Of a stretch of DNA of 64,000 bases, positions 1 to 7,551 are shown piece by piece. Below the pieces are notes generated by a model, which saw only the letters and a program-made list of their open reading frames with translations, searched no databases and was not told the origin of the DNA. The stretch comes from JBEIGE01 sp040382055 (GTDB lineage: Bacteria > Pseudomonadota > Gammaproteobacteria > Burkholderiales > Burkholderiaceae_C). Location: positions 166,849 to 230,848 of the forward strand of contig JBEIGE010000001.1 in assembly GCA_040382055.1 (NCBI GenBank), given 5' to 3'. Every line of letters begins with the position of its first letter. Within the stretch, counting starts at the first letter, position 1. A program made the position numbers and the translations under genes.

Positions 1-455
1 ACAAACCCATCCTTCGTATTAGCCGTCGCCACCATGGCAACGTGAAGAGCAGCGTGCTAACGCAAGACTTTGTTCATGGCGCAGATTATGCTGCTTTGGC
101 CGAAGCCGCCAACACATTTAAGGGCCTCTTGTCAGAAGGCGCGCGCGTTATGCGTGGAGAGGGAGACCGTCAAAAAGAAGAGAAGGTCTCCGACTTTAGG
201 CAGGCTATGGCTTGGTTAATCGGTCAAGCCGAGGCGGCGACTAGCCGTCAACGCTACAAAGGTCTTGGCGAAATGAACCCGTCACAGCTATGGGAGACAA
301 CTATGGACCCCACAGTAAGACGACTGCTCAAGGTACAGATTGATGATGCCATTGAAGCCGACCGGGTTTTTACCATGCTGATGGGCGATGAGGTTGAACC
401 AAGGCGCGAGTTCATTGAGTCAAACGCACTGCGTGCGGGAAACATCGACACCTGA
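1..455 (+). CDS. gyrB: DNA gyrase subunit B, C-terminal part (cut by window edge)
   Basis: This is the last ~150 residues of the ATPase subunit of DNA gyrase, which introduces negative supercoils with GyrA. The frame is open from base 3 to the TGA at 453-455, with no start in the window. The diagnostic GyrB tail is present: R-Y-K-G-L-G-E-M-N-P followed by Q-L-W-E-T-T-M-D-P, the L-M-G-D-x-V-E-P-R-R motif and a final N-I-D-T. These belong to the TOPRIM/C-terminal part that contacts GyrA and DNA. gyrB usually lies just downstream of dnaA-dnaN, which suggests that oriC is a few kilobases to the left. Confidence 0.97.
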   Translation, partial: KPILRISRRHHGNVKSSVLTQDFVHGADYAALAEAANTFKGLLSEGARVMRGEGDRQKEEKVSDFRQAMAWLIGQAEAATSRQRYKGLGEMNPSQLWETTMDPTVRRLLKVQIDDAIEADRVFTMLMGDEVEPRREFIESNALRAGNIDT

Positions 456-524
456 GTTTGTGCTGGGCCTTTTAATGCCTGCGCCTGGACAGTCATTCCG
501 AACCTCAAACCGGGAAACAAAGAG

Positions 525-1634
525 ATGAAAAGCTGGCTTTTATCCAACGCACTCAGGAATAACCCTGGAGGCTTTTGGTTTTGTGGTTGTTCTGGTGTCC
601 CGATAATGCCTGAGGGCGGGGGGGGCGTCTCTGCGCACCGCGAGCCGGTTGTTATTGGCGGTAAGCGAGCGCGCACGATAGACGTCCACGCACACTGTTA
701 TTTTCAGTCGAGCATCGACCTCATGGGTGAGGAAGCAAAGTCCGTTCTACCTCCGGTAAAGGGTGTTCCTGAGCACTTTCTCCAAGCAGACAAACAACTT
801 GCATTAAGGTTTGAGTCCATGGACCGTATGGGCGTCGACATGCAGGTGCTCAGCATCAACCCTTTCTGGTACAAAAAGGATAGGGAAACCGCCGAGGCGA
901 TTTGTCGTATTCACAACGAAACGTTTGCCGAGATGTGTTCATTGCACTCGACGAGATTGGCCGCTTTTGCTTCTCTACCGATGCAGTATCCTGAACTCGC
1001 GGTAGAAATGCTTGAACTGGCGGTAAAAAAGCAGGGACTCAAGGGTGCTGCCATCGGGGGCAGCGTCGCCGGCGAAGACTTTAGCCACCCTAAATACCAC
1101 CCGGTACTCGCCAAGGCCCAAGAGCTTGGTGTCATGCTGTTCGTTCATCCCCAGAGCACCCCAGAACTGCAGGCGCGTTTCAAGGGAAACGGCTGGCTCT
1201 CCAACGTCATAGGCAATCCGCTCGACACCACCATTGCCTTACAGAAACTAATCTTTGAGGGCGTATTCGACAAATTTCCCGAGCTTAAGGTTTTGGGTGC
1301 TCACGGTGGTGGATTTCTGGGCTCGTATGCGCCGCGCATGGACCGCAGCTGTTTTGTGTCGCCGCAGAACTGCAATCCCGAGATAGTGCTGAAGAAGAAG
1401 CCGACCGAATACATCCGGCAGATCTATTTTGATGCACTGGTCTTTACCGGCGAAGCCTTGCGCCACTTGGTTGCCGAGGTTGGCGCCGATCAGATCATGA
1501 TGGGTACAGACCACCCCATCCCTTGGGAGGACGACCCGGTCGGCCATGTGATGGCGACCCCCGAGCTTAGCGACGATCAACGTCTTGCGATACTCGGTGA
1601 AAATGCACGACGCGTGTTAGGCCTTATGCCTTGA
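525..1634 (+). CDS. Amidohydrolase, ACMSD-like (amidohydrolase 2 family) decarboxylase/hydrolase
   Basis: This is a metal-dependent TIM-barrel enzyme of the family that includes 2-amino-3-carboxymuconate-6-semialdehyde decarboxylase and gamma-resorcylate decarboxylase. The N-terminal metal motif D-V-H-A-H is near residue 50. Further family features are F-V-H-P-Q mid-protein, the A-H-G-G-G-F-L loop, and the late M-G-T-D-H-P metal/catalytic Asp motif. The start is uncertain. ATG 525 gives an odd Gly/Cys-rich leader of 27 residues, while ATG 606 (M-P-E-G-G-G-G) begins nearer the barrel but has no clear ribosome-binding site. It is followed within 50 bp by a TTT receptor, so the two probably form an operon for an aromatic or carboxylated substrate. 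The substrate cannot be read from sequence. Confidence 0.88.
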   Translation: MKSWLLSNALRNNPGGFWFCGCSGVPIMPEGGGGVSAHREPVVIGGKRARTIDVHAHCYFQSSIDLMGEEAKSVLPPVKGVPEHFLQADKQLALRFESMDRMGVDMQVLSINPFWYKKDRETAEAICRIHNETFAEMCSLHSTRLAAFASLPMQYPELAVEMLELAVKKQGLKGAAIGGSVAGEDFSHPKYHPVLAKAQELGVMLFVHPQSTPELQARFKGNGWLSNVIGNPLDTTIALQKLIFEGVFDKFPELKVLGAHGGGFLGSYAPRMDRSCFVSPQNCNPEIVLKKKPTEYIRQIYFDALVFTGEALRHLVAEVGADQIMMGTDHPIPWEDDPVGHVMATPELSDDQRLAILGENARRVLGLMP

Positions 1635-1678
1635 GACTCTTTGCTCATCCCTACCAGACAGCTCACAAAGGAAAACTG

Positions 1679-2692
1679 ATGAAACCCCTATTGAAGCCCA
1701 CATACTATTCTCGACTTGCAACTCGTTTCGCCATTTGCGCCACTGTGCTGGTGGCGTTGACTTTGATGGCCTCGCAGACCAAGGCCCAAGGCAGCTATCC
1801 GAACAAGCCAATTCGTATGATTGTTCCATTAGGTGCCGGAACGGCGGTCGATGTGGCTGCGCGTTTACTCGCTCAAAAAATGTCTGAAAACATGGGTCAG
1901 CCGATTGTGGTCGAAAACATAACCGGGGCTGCTGGTAGCATAGGCTCTGACAGGCTTGCCAAGTCTGCCCCTGATGGTTACACGATTGGTGGTTTCAATG
2001 ACAGCGTGCTCACCATGGTGCCTCATCTGAACGCCAACACCCCCTACAACCCTGTCAGTGATTTTGCGCATATCTCCCAGGTCGCAACAATAGAGTTCAG
2101 CATAGCAGTGGCGACGAACTCTCCATACAAGACAGCCTCAGAGCTTGTTGCCGCAGCCAAGGCGGCCCCAGGCAAGATCACCTACGCTTCCGGCGGTAAT
2201 GGCAGTCCCCAGCACTTCGGTGGCGCTTTGTTTGCTTCGCATACCGGTATCGACATCAAGCACATCCCTTATCGCAGTGCCAATCTGGCTGCTCAAGACG
2301 TTGCCGGAAGCCAGGTCGACGTGACTTTCCAGGGTATTGCTACTGTGGCGGCTCTTGCAAAGGGCGGCAAGATGCGCCTGATTGGTGTGATGACCGACCA
2401 GCGTAACCCTGAGTTCCCCGACGCCCCTACTTTGAAGGAACAAGGCATCCAGGGTTTTGAGTACAGCACCTGGTTTGCGTTAACCTCTCCGAAGGGAACT
2501 CCCAGAGAGATTGTTGATCGCCTTCAGCGTGAGGTGGTACGAGCTCTGGCCGACCCAATCATCAAAGAAAGATATGCTGGCCTTGGCCTCAGGCCTAATG
2601 GGACGACACCCGAGCAGGTGACGTCACTTGTCAGGGATCAGTTGGCGCGATACGGAAAGGCAGTTCGTGACAACAACATCAAAGGTGACTAA
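1679..2692 (+). CDS. Bug-type tripartite tricarboxylate transporter substrate-binding protein
   Basis: This is a periplasmic receptor of the TctC/Bug family. It has an N-terminal signal peptide (Lys-rich start, hydrophobic stretch, cleavage around S-Q-T-K-A-Q). The Bug core follows: P-N-K-P-I-R-M-I-V-P near residue 45, G-Q-P-I-V-V-E-N, the A-P-D-G-Y-T motif, a H-I-P-Y-R substrate-loop motif and a late L-R-P-N-G-T-T-P-E. Start ATG 1679 is preceded by an AAAGGA ribosome-binding site and gives 337 residues, normal for the family. No TctA/TctB membrane partners lie nearby, so it is an orphan receptor, common in Burkholderiales. The gene just upstream (amidohydrolase) suggests that it binds that enzyme's substrate. 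Confidence 0.93.
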   Translation: MKPLLKPTYYSRLATRFAICATVLVALTLMASQTKAQGSYPNKPIRMIVPLGAGTAVDVAARLLAQKMSENMGQPIVVENITGAAGSIGSDRLAKSAPDGYTIGGFNDSVLTMVPHLNANTPYNPVSDFAHISQVATIEFSIAVATNSPYKTASELVAAAKAAPGKITYASGGNGSPQHFGGALFASHTGIDIKHIPYRSANLAAQDVAGSQVDVTFQGIATVAALAKGGKMRLIGVMTDQRNPEFPDAPTLKEQGIQGFEYSTWFALTSPKGTPREIVDRLQREVVRALADPIIKERYAGLGLRPNGTTPEQVTSLVRDQLARYGKAVRDNNIKGD

Positions 2693-2741
2693 ATCTAAGG
2701 GGACTTAACCGTATGGTGAGATCCACTAGATCGGTGTTGAT

Positions 2742-3002
2742 TTAGCGGGGTGTTGGACGGCGTGGAGCCGCTGGACCTCGACCTTCAATATGACGGAAGT
2801 TGATTCGGCCTTTACTCAAGTCGTAGGGAGACAATTCCAGTGAAACTTTGTCTCCCGCCAGAATACGAATGTGGTTTTTGCGCATTTTGCCTGCAGAATA
2901 GGCAATGAGTTGGTGCCCATTGTCCAGGGTGACACGAAAACGGGTGTCTGGAAGCACCTCATTAACGATGCCGTTCATTTCAATAAGGTCTTCTTTGGCC
3001 AT
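2742..3002 (-). CDS. infA: Translation initiation factor IF-1
   Basis: This small OB-fold protein binds the ribosomal A site during initiation. The 86-residue product begins M-A-K-E-D-L-I-E-M-N-G and contains the IF-1 signature (F-R-V-T-L-D-N-G-H, the G-K-M-R-K-N-H-I-R-I core and G-D-K-V). It ends in a basic Pro/Arg-rich tail, about 14 residues longer than the usual 71-72 residues. It stands alone, convergent with the upstream Bug receptor, and not in a ribosomal protein operon. Betaproteobacteria often carry a second IF-1 like this, so the copy in the ribosomal cluster is expected elsewhere. Confidence 0.95.
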   Translation of the reverse strand: MAKEDLIEMNGIVNEVLPDTRFRVTLDNGHQLIAYSAGKMRKNHIRILAGDKVSLELSPYDLSKGRINFRHIEGRGPAAPRRPTPR

Positions 3003-3135
3003 GGGGTACTCCTGAGATGGTCAGTCTTGTTGGAAAAGCCATGTACTCAATGTGACGGGTCATGGAACGCGGCTAGTCTGCTAATGTAACATCCCATGAG
3101 TATTAGGGTATTTTTCAAATGAAGCGGCTTTGGAC

Positions 3136-4668
3136 ATGACGGACAAAAAACCATTTGAGGTTGCGCGTGAGACGCTCAAACAGTTGATGGCGCGAAAATT
3201 CGCGCCCACACCGGCAAACTATCAGTTGATCTATAACGAGATTGCCGGTACGCCAAACGAGCAGCCTTTCCCTGATGAGCTTCTGCGGCAGCTACTCCAA
3301 GCCTTGCCTGCTAAAACACCAGGGCAGCAAAAGCAACGTGGTCTGCTGGAGCAATCCATTGGTCAACGCAATTGGCAGGGAGTTCAAACTGCACTGGTCA
3401 ATTATGCGAGCTACGGCGCTACCGCAACAACAGATCATGCCCCGGCCCGGTCGACAGAAACAGCGAGAGACCCGGCTTTGACGGCGGAGTTCCTGGTCCA
3501 GATTGCGCGGCTGATTGAAAACGCAATGCCAGCACTGGGTGCTGACGATCCTCGCTTTCAGGAGCAAGCGGAAACACTGCTTTCAGCACTGCGTGAACCG
3601 GCGTCAGAGATCGCCGCAGTCAAATCAATGCTGATTAATTTCAGCCATCGCCTGTCGTTTGCTGCTGAAGATCAGGCAGAAATCAGGCAGATGCTTTTAA
3701 AGCTGCTGAACCTGATCATTAAAAACATTGGCGAGCTCAGCCTGGACGACGGATGGCTCAAGGGTCAGGTAGAAGCATTGAAATCCGCAGCCGCACCCCC
3801 GCTCACTTTGCGTCGTCTAGACGATGTGGAGCGACGTCTCAAAGACGTTATTTTCAAACAGACCGAGGCAAAGGGTCGGGCGTTGGAAGCTCAGGAAGAA
3901 ATGCGCAAGATGCTTGCAATCTTTATTGAGCGTCTGTCGAGCATTACAGAGACCAGCAGCGTCTATCATGGCAAGATGGAAGAGCGGGCCCGTCTCATGG
4001 AGCAGGCAACCACGTTCGAAGAAATGGCACCCGTCTTGAAGGAGGTTATCAGCGACACGCGTGTCATGGCGAGAGACTCGCGAAACACGCGCGATGAGTT
4101 GCGGACCATGCGTGAAAAAACGCTTCAAACGGAGGCTGATATTGCCAAGCTCCACCAGGAGTTGGATCGTGTCAGTGCGCTGGCAAGGCATGACCCGCTG
4201 ACCGGCGCGCTAAACCGCCAAGGTCTCGATGAGGCGGTTAACCGTGAGGTCGCTAATATGCGCCGCAAGGAGACCCCCTTATGCGTCTCTCTGCTGGACA
4301 TTGACAATTTCAAGAAGCTCAACGACAGCATGGGTCACGCAACCGGTGACGTGGCCTTGGCACATTTGGCAACCGTTGCCCGGGAGTCAATGAGGCCCCA
4401 GGACACACTGGCCCGTTATGGTGGCGAAGAGTTTGTGATACTGATGCCTGACACGCCATTGGAACAAGGCATTGAGGCTCTTAAACGGCTGCAGCGGGAG
4501 CTGTCTCGACGGTTCTTCATGACGGGAAGCGAAAAAGTCCTTATAACCTTTAGTGCGGGTGTAGCCCAGCTAGCCGCGGATGAAACCGGAGACGCGGCTA
4601 TTCGTCGTGCAGATCAAGCCATGTACCACGCCAAGCGAGCAGGCAAAAACCGTGTAGTTGGCACATAG
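3136..4668 (+). CDS. Diguanylate cyclase (GGDEF domain)
   Basis: This enzyme makes cyclic di-GMP from two GTP. About 340 N-terminal residues are helical and without an obvious known sensor. They include a long coiled-coil-like stretch (roughly residues 225-350, rich in E, K, R and L). The GGDEF domain starts at R-H-D-P-L-T-G-A-L-N-R. The active-site signature is G-G-E-E-F at residues 429-433, a competent variant. R-P-Q-D at 420-423 lies five residues before it and matches the inhibitory I-site R-x-x-D, so product feedback is expected. There is no membrane segment, so it is cytoplasmic. ATG 3136 is preferred to the in-frame TTG two codons upstream. NnrU follows 16 bp downstream. Confidence 0.93.
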   Translation: MTDKKPFEVARETLKQLMARKFAPTPANYQLIYNEIAGTPNEQPFPDELLRQLLQALPAKTPGQQKQRGLLEQSIGQRNWQGVQTALVNYASYGATATTDHAPARSTETARDPALTAEFLVQIARLIENAMPALGADDPRFQEQAETLLSALREPASEIAAVKSMLINFSHRLSFAAEDQAEIRQMLLKLLNLIIKNIGELSLDDGWLKGQVEALKSAAAPPLTLRRLDDVERRLKDVIFKQTEAKGRALEAQEEMRKMLAIFIERLSSITETSSVYHGKMEERARLMEQATTFEEMAPVLKEVISDTRVMARDSRNTRDELRTMREKTLQTEADIAKLHQELDRVSALARHDPLTGALNRQGLDEAVNREVANMRRKETPLCVSLLDIDNFKKLNDSMGHATGDVALAHLATVARESMRPQDTLARYGGEEFVILMPDTPLEQGIEALKRLQRELSRRFFMTGSEKVLITFSAGVAQLAADETGDAAIRRADQAMYHAKRAGKNRVVGT

Positions 4669-4684
4669 TTTTTAGAGATACACC

Positions 4685-5263
4685 ATGACCTATTTGATTC
4701 TTGGGCTGATGATTTTTTTAGGCGCTCATTCGGTCAGGATATTCGCTGACGAGTGGCGCACCCGGACCCGTCAGCGCATCGGTGAAGGCCCCTGGAAGGG
4801 GGTTTACTCCCTGTTATCTTTGGCGGGCTTTGCTCTGATGGTTTGGGGGTTTGGTGTTTCTAGAGAGCAGCCGATTGTCATATGGGTACCCCCCACAGGC
4901 ATGCGTCATCTGGCCAGTCTTCTCACATTGGTGGCGTTTATCTTCCTGGCTGCTGCTTATGTTCCCGCAAACCAGATCAAGGCGAAGCTTCACCACCCGA
5001 TGGTGCTTGGGGTCAAGGTTTGGGCATTGGCCCACTTGCTGTCCAACGGCATGCTTTCACATGTGATTCTTTTTGGCGCATTGCTTGTTTGGGCGGTCCT
5101 GGATTTCCGCTCTTCTCGTCAGCGTGACCGTGCTGCTGGTTCTGTGTATGCGCCAGGCTCGGCTGCAGCAACAATCATTACGGTTGTTGCAGGCGCTGTT
5201 GCTTGGGCTCTGTTTGCGTTCTGGTTGCACGGGCTGTTGATTGGTATCCGACCCTTTGGATAG
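4685..5263 (+). CDS. NnrU family membrane protein
   Basis: This is a six-helix integral membrane protein of the NnrU family, named from a gene associated with nitrite and nitric oxide metabolism. Its biochemical role is unsettled, and relatives share a fold with isoprenoid-type integral membrane enzymes. The N-terminus (M-T-Y-L-I-L-G-L-M-I-F-L-G-A-H-S-V-R) with the conserved G-x-H-S-x-R and the later L-x-H-P-M-V-L-G-V-K-x-W-A-x-A-H-L motif are typical. Hydrophobic segments lie near residues 1-18, 40-58, 75-95, 115-140 and 160-185. At 192 residues it has the usual family length. It is probably cotranscribed with the diguanylate cyclase. Confidence 0.9.
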   Translation: MTYLILGLMIFLGAHSVRIFADEWRTRTRQRIGEGPWKGVYSLLSLAGFALMVWGFGVSREQPIVIWVPPTGMRHLASLLTLVAFIFLAAAYVPANQIKAKLHHPMVLGVKVWALAHLLSNGMLSHVILFGALLVWAVLDFRSSRQRDRAAGSVYAPGSAAATIITVVAGAVAWALFAFWLHGLLIGIRPFG

Positions 5264-5278
5264 CGACCTGTAACAAAA

Positions 5279-5488
5279 CTACCGCTCCAGAACCCATTGA
5301 ATGAAAAATTTGGCAACAAAGCCGACCATGCCAAATGCCAGGCCAAGGAAAATGACAAAGGTGCCAAATTTACCTGCTTTGCTTTCCCAGGCCAGTTGGC
5401 CAATGATGAAAAGCATATAGAGCATGAACGCGCCAACGCCAAATGACAGGCCAAAAGCAGCGATCTGCTCCTCCGTAAAGCCGAACAT
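5279..5488 (-). CDS. DUF2788 small membrane protein
   Basis: This 69-residue protein has two predicted transmembrane helices (about residues 12-32 and 42-64). It has the DUF2788 pattern: M-F-G-F-T-E-E-Q start, G-V-G-A-F-M-L-Y-M, the connecting W-E-S-K-A-G-K-F-G-T and a terminal Q-W-V-L-E-R. Function is unknown. Its ATG overlaps the TAA of the preceding DUF2189 gene by one base (TAATG), so the two are translationally coupled. Longer in-frame starts upstream run through the DUF2189 coding region and are rejected. Confidence 0.85.
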   Translation of the reverse strand: MFGFTEEQIAAFGLSFGVGAFMLYMLFIIGQLAWESKAGKFGTFVIFLGLAFGMVGFVAKFFIQWVLER

Positions 5489-6306
5489 TAGCGCGTCTCG
5501 TGGTCGGATTCCCGGGCTGGCAGGCCCGAGGCGTTGACCAGGTCGCGATAGGCGTGCCAGGATGCGTGCCCCAGCATCGGCACCACGAAGATTAGCCCCA
5601 ACAGCGCAGACAGAATTCCGAGCAACGTAAAACCCATGATCAGGCAAGCCCACCATGCCATTGGGATTGGGTTTGCAAGTACGGTTTTCCAACTGGTAAT
5701 CACGGCATCCAAAACTCCTAGACGCCGGTCTAGCAGCAAGGGCAAGGCGATTGCGCTGCTGGCAAACATGGGTGCTGCCATCATGCCTCCAAGTGCCAGC
5801 CAAAATTCAAACAGGTAGCTATCCGGGCTCAGGACAACAAAGCGTAGAAAATCCAGTGGGTTATGAATGGGTACCGGTGCCATCAAGGTAATCAGAGCGG
5901 CAGATGTCAAAACCCAGCCAGTAGCCGCCAGACCCAGCAGCAAGCCAAACCAGACGAGTCGCCAGTCTTTGTCGTCTTTGCTGTGTCCATGTTGTCGCCA
6001 GCTTAGCCAGGTTTTCAGGACCAGCTGAAAGTCGGGCTTTTCGCCCCGCTCAATGGCTCGGCTCATCGCGTACAGGCCGGTGGCAAGGACGGGCGCGACA
6101 ACCATAAAACCCGAAAAGGCACCCGCCAGAAGCCAGAAGTGTTGGCGTGCAACAGCCAGGAGTAACCAGCCAAAAACGCACAGCGCCAATCCGTGTGCAA
6201 AACTGACCCAGCCTGATTGGGCTATGTCACGCCAGCCCAACACCAACCAGCGCATAGGTTGATGTAAATGTATGGACCGAACCGTGATGGCTTGCGTTTT
6301 AGCCAA
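5488..6306 (-). CDS. DUF2189 integral membrane protein
   Basis: This is a multi-pass inner-membrane protein of the DUF2189 family, function unknown. Strongly hydrophobic segments alternate with a D-K-D-W-R-L-V-W-F cytoplasmic loop, consistent with about six helices. The P-M-R-W-L-V-L-G-W-R-D N-terminal motif and the late W-K-T-V-L-A-N-P-I-P-M-A-W-W segment are family-like. The start is uncertain: a TTG at 6306 (A-A-G-G seven bases upstream, 8-bp overlap with pirin) looks best, ATG 6348 would overlap pirin by 50 bp, and ATG 6255 would trim the N-terminus. It is coupled to the downstream DUF2788 gene and probably cotranscribed with pirin. Confidence 0.78.
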   Translation of the reverse strand: MAKTQAITVRSIHLHQPMRWLVLGWRDIAQSGWVSFAHGLALCVFGWLLLAVARQHFWLLAGAFSGFMVVAPVLATGLYAMSRAIERGEKPDFQLVLKTWLSWRQHGHSKDDKDWRLVWFGLLLGLAATGWVLTSAALITLMAPVPIHNPLDFLRFVVLSPDSYLFEFWLALGGMMAAPMFASSAIALPLLLDRRLGVLDAVITSWKTVLANPIPMAWWACLIMGFTLLGILSALLGLIFVVPMLGHASWHAYRDLVNASGLPARESDHETR

Positions 6307-7231
6307 GGCGACCTTGCTGGAAATCCTCAACGGCCGCCATGAGCTCATCGCGGTTATTCATGACAAAGGGACCGTACTGTGCAATCGGCTCGTTGAGTGG
6401 TTGTCCGGTAATCAAAAGAGCCCTTACCTGCTCGGAGCCGGCGCTAGCTAGCAGGCGAACACCTTGGCCGTCATTGCTCAGGATAGCCATGCGGTGAAGG
6501 GGAACGGTGATCGCTTGCTCATCACCATCGACCACCTGCAGTTCGCCGCGGTAAACATAGACAAAAGCGTTGTGTTCGGGGGGCAATGGTTGTGTAAACC
6601 AGGCCTCATGAGACGGGAAATGAAGGTCCAGAAACAGGGGGTTGGTTGGAAACTCATGGGCTGGGCGTTGCATGGCACCGCCCACCCCGAGGCAAGTCCC
6701 CGAGATCACGCGCACCTTAACTCCCCCGCTTGGCCGCGACCCCTCACCTTGTGGCGTTATCAGCTCGGGTATCTCTGCGCTCTGGATATCACGGTACCAG
6801 GGTGTGCACATTTTGTTTTTACCGGGCAGGTTGAGCCACAGCTGGAAACCCTCCATCACGCCCTCTTCCTGTTCCGGCATTTCACTGTGGATCAGGCCGC
6901 GTCCGGCGGTCATCCATTGCACGCCACCGTTTTGCAACAGCCCTTCGTTGCCCGCGCTGTCTTTGTGGCGCATGCGTCCGGCAATGATGTAGGTGACGGT
7001 CTCAAAGCCGCGGTGCGGGTGGTTGGGAAAGCCGCCGATGTAATCTCCCGGATCATCGCTGATGAAGTTGTCCAACATCAGGAATGGATCCAGGCGTTTT
7101 TGCAGGTCCTGGGTCAGGACGCGGGTGAGCTTGACGCCGGCACCGTCAGTAGTGGGTTGCCCGGTGATGACTCGCTCAACGCTTCTCCAGGGGGTCGTTG
7201 AGGTTTGAGGCGAGGGTGTTTGGGTCTTCAT
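6299..7231 (-). CDS. Pirin family protein (bicupin)
   Basis: This is an iron-binding bicupin. Bacterial pirins include quercetin 2,3-dioxygenase-like enzymes and redox-responsive regulators. The N-terminal cupin has the pirin signature P-N-H-P-H-R-G-F-E-T-V-T-Y (around residue 68), the M-R-H-K-D-S-A-G-N loop, and Q-W-M-T-A-G-R-G-L-I-H-S-E-M, which together supply the three His and one Glu metal ligands. The second cupin (about 190-290) is degenerate. At 310 residues the length is normal. It heads a minus-strand run with DUF2189 and DUF2788 and lies beside copZ. Confidence 0.94.
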   Translation of the reverse strand: MKTQTPSPQTSTTPWRSVERVITGQPTTDGAGVKLTRVLTQDLQKRLDPFLMLDNFISDDPGDYIGGFPNHPHRGFETVTYIIAGRMRHKDSAGNEGLLQNGGVQWMTAGRGLIHSEMPEQEEGVMEGFQLWLNLPGKNKMCTPWYRDIQSAEIPELITPQGEGSRPSGGVKVRVISGTCLGVGGAMQRPAHEFPTNPLFLDLHFPSHEAWFTQPLPPEHNAFVYVYRGELQVVDGDEQAITVPLHRMAILSNDGQGVRLLASAGSEQVRALLITGQPLNEPIAQYGPFVMNNRDELMAAVEDFQQGRLG

Positions 7232-7272
7232 GTGAGGGACGTTTCAAGTCGGGGATCAGTTCGTGTCTGGCT

Positions 7273-7473
7273 TCAAGCCGAGGCGACCTGATAGCCCTCC
7301 TGGGCAATGGCATTTGCGATCAATGACCGATTTTCCCCGGTGATGACATCAACCCGGTTCTGTGCACGGTCAATTTTGACCTCAGCAGAAGGATCAACCC
7401 GTTTGATGGCCTGCGTCACCGCTTTTTCACAGTGTCCGCAGGTCATTCCACTGACTTCGAAAGATTGATTCAT
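7273..7473 (-). CDS. copZ: Copper chaperone CopZ-type heavy-metal-binding protein
   Basis: This 66-residue HMA-domain protein carries G-M-T-C-G-H-C at residues 9-15, the C-x-x-C site that holds Cu(I), in a ferredoxin-like fold. It would deliver copper to the ATPase encoded divergently 78 bp away. The start codon is preceded by an AAGGAAG ribosome-binding site on the minus strand. The two divergent genes share one intergenic region and are probably coregulated by copper. Confidence 0.92.
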   Translation of the reverse strand: MNQSFEVSGMTCGHCEKAVTQAIKRVDPSAEVKIDRAQNRVDVITGENRSLIANAIAQEGYQVASA

Positions 7474-7482
7474 GGCGCTTCC

Positions 7483-7513
7483 TTGAAAAATGATCTTTGT
7501 TATGCAATATAGC
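7483..7513 (+). promoter_or_regulatory. Candidate MerR/CueR-type promoter of copA (19-bp spacer)
   Basis: A TTGAAA (7483-7488) and a TATAGC (7508-7513) are separated by exactly 19 bp, the overlong spacing typical of promoters activated by MerR-family regulators such as CueR. It lies 39 bp upstream of copA and fits copper-induced expression. No clear inverted repeat is visible in the spacer, so the regulator assignment is only suggestive. Confidence 0.3.
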
Positions 7514-7551
7514 CTTTATCCAGGCCACCTCCAAAAGATCACAATGAAGCC

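Noticed and set aside
525..605. Signal peptide of the amidohydrolase
   Set aside because: The first 27 residues are Gly/Cys/Asn-rich without a proper hydrophobic core and may not be translated at all.
7474..7551. Classical CueR dyad (ACCTTCC...GGAAGG)
   Set aside because: No such inverted repeat is visible; only the 19-bp promoter spacing is retained as a weak call.
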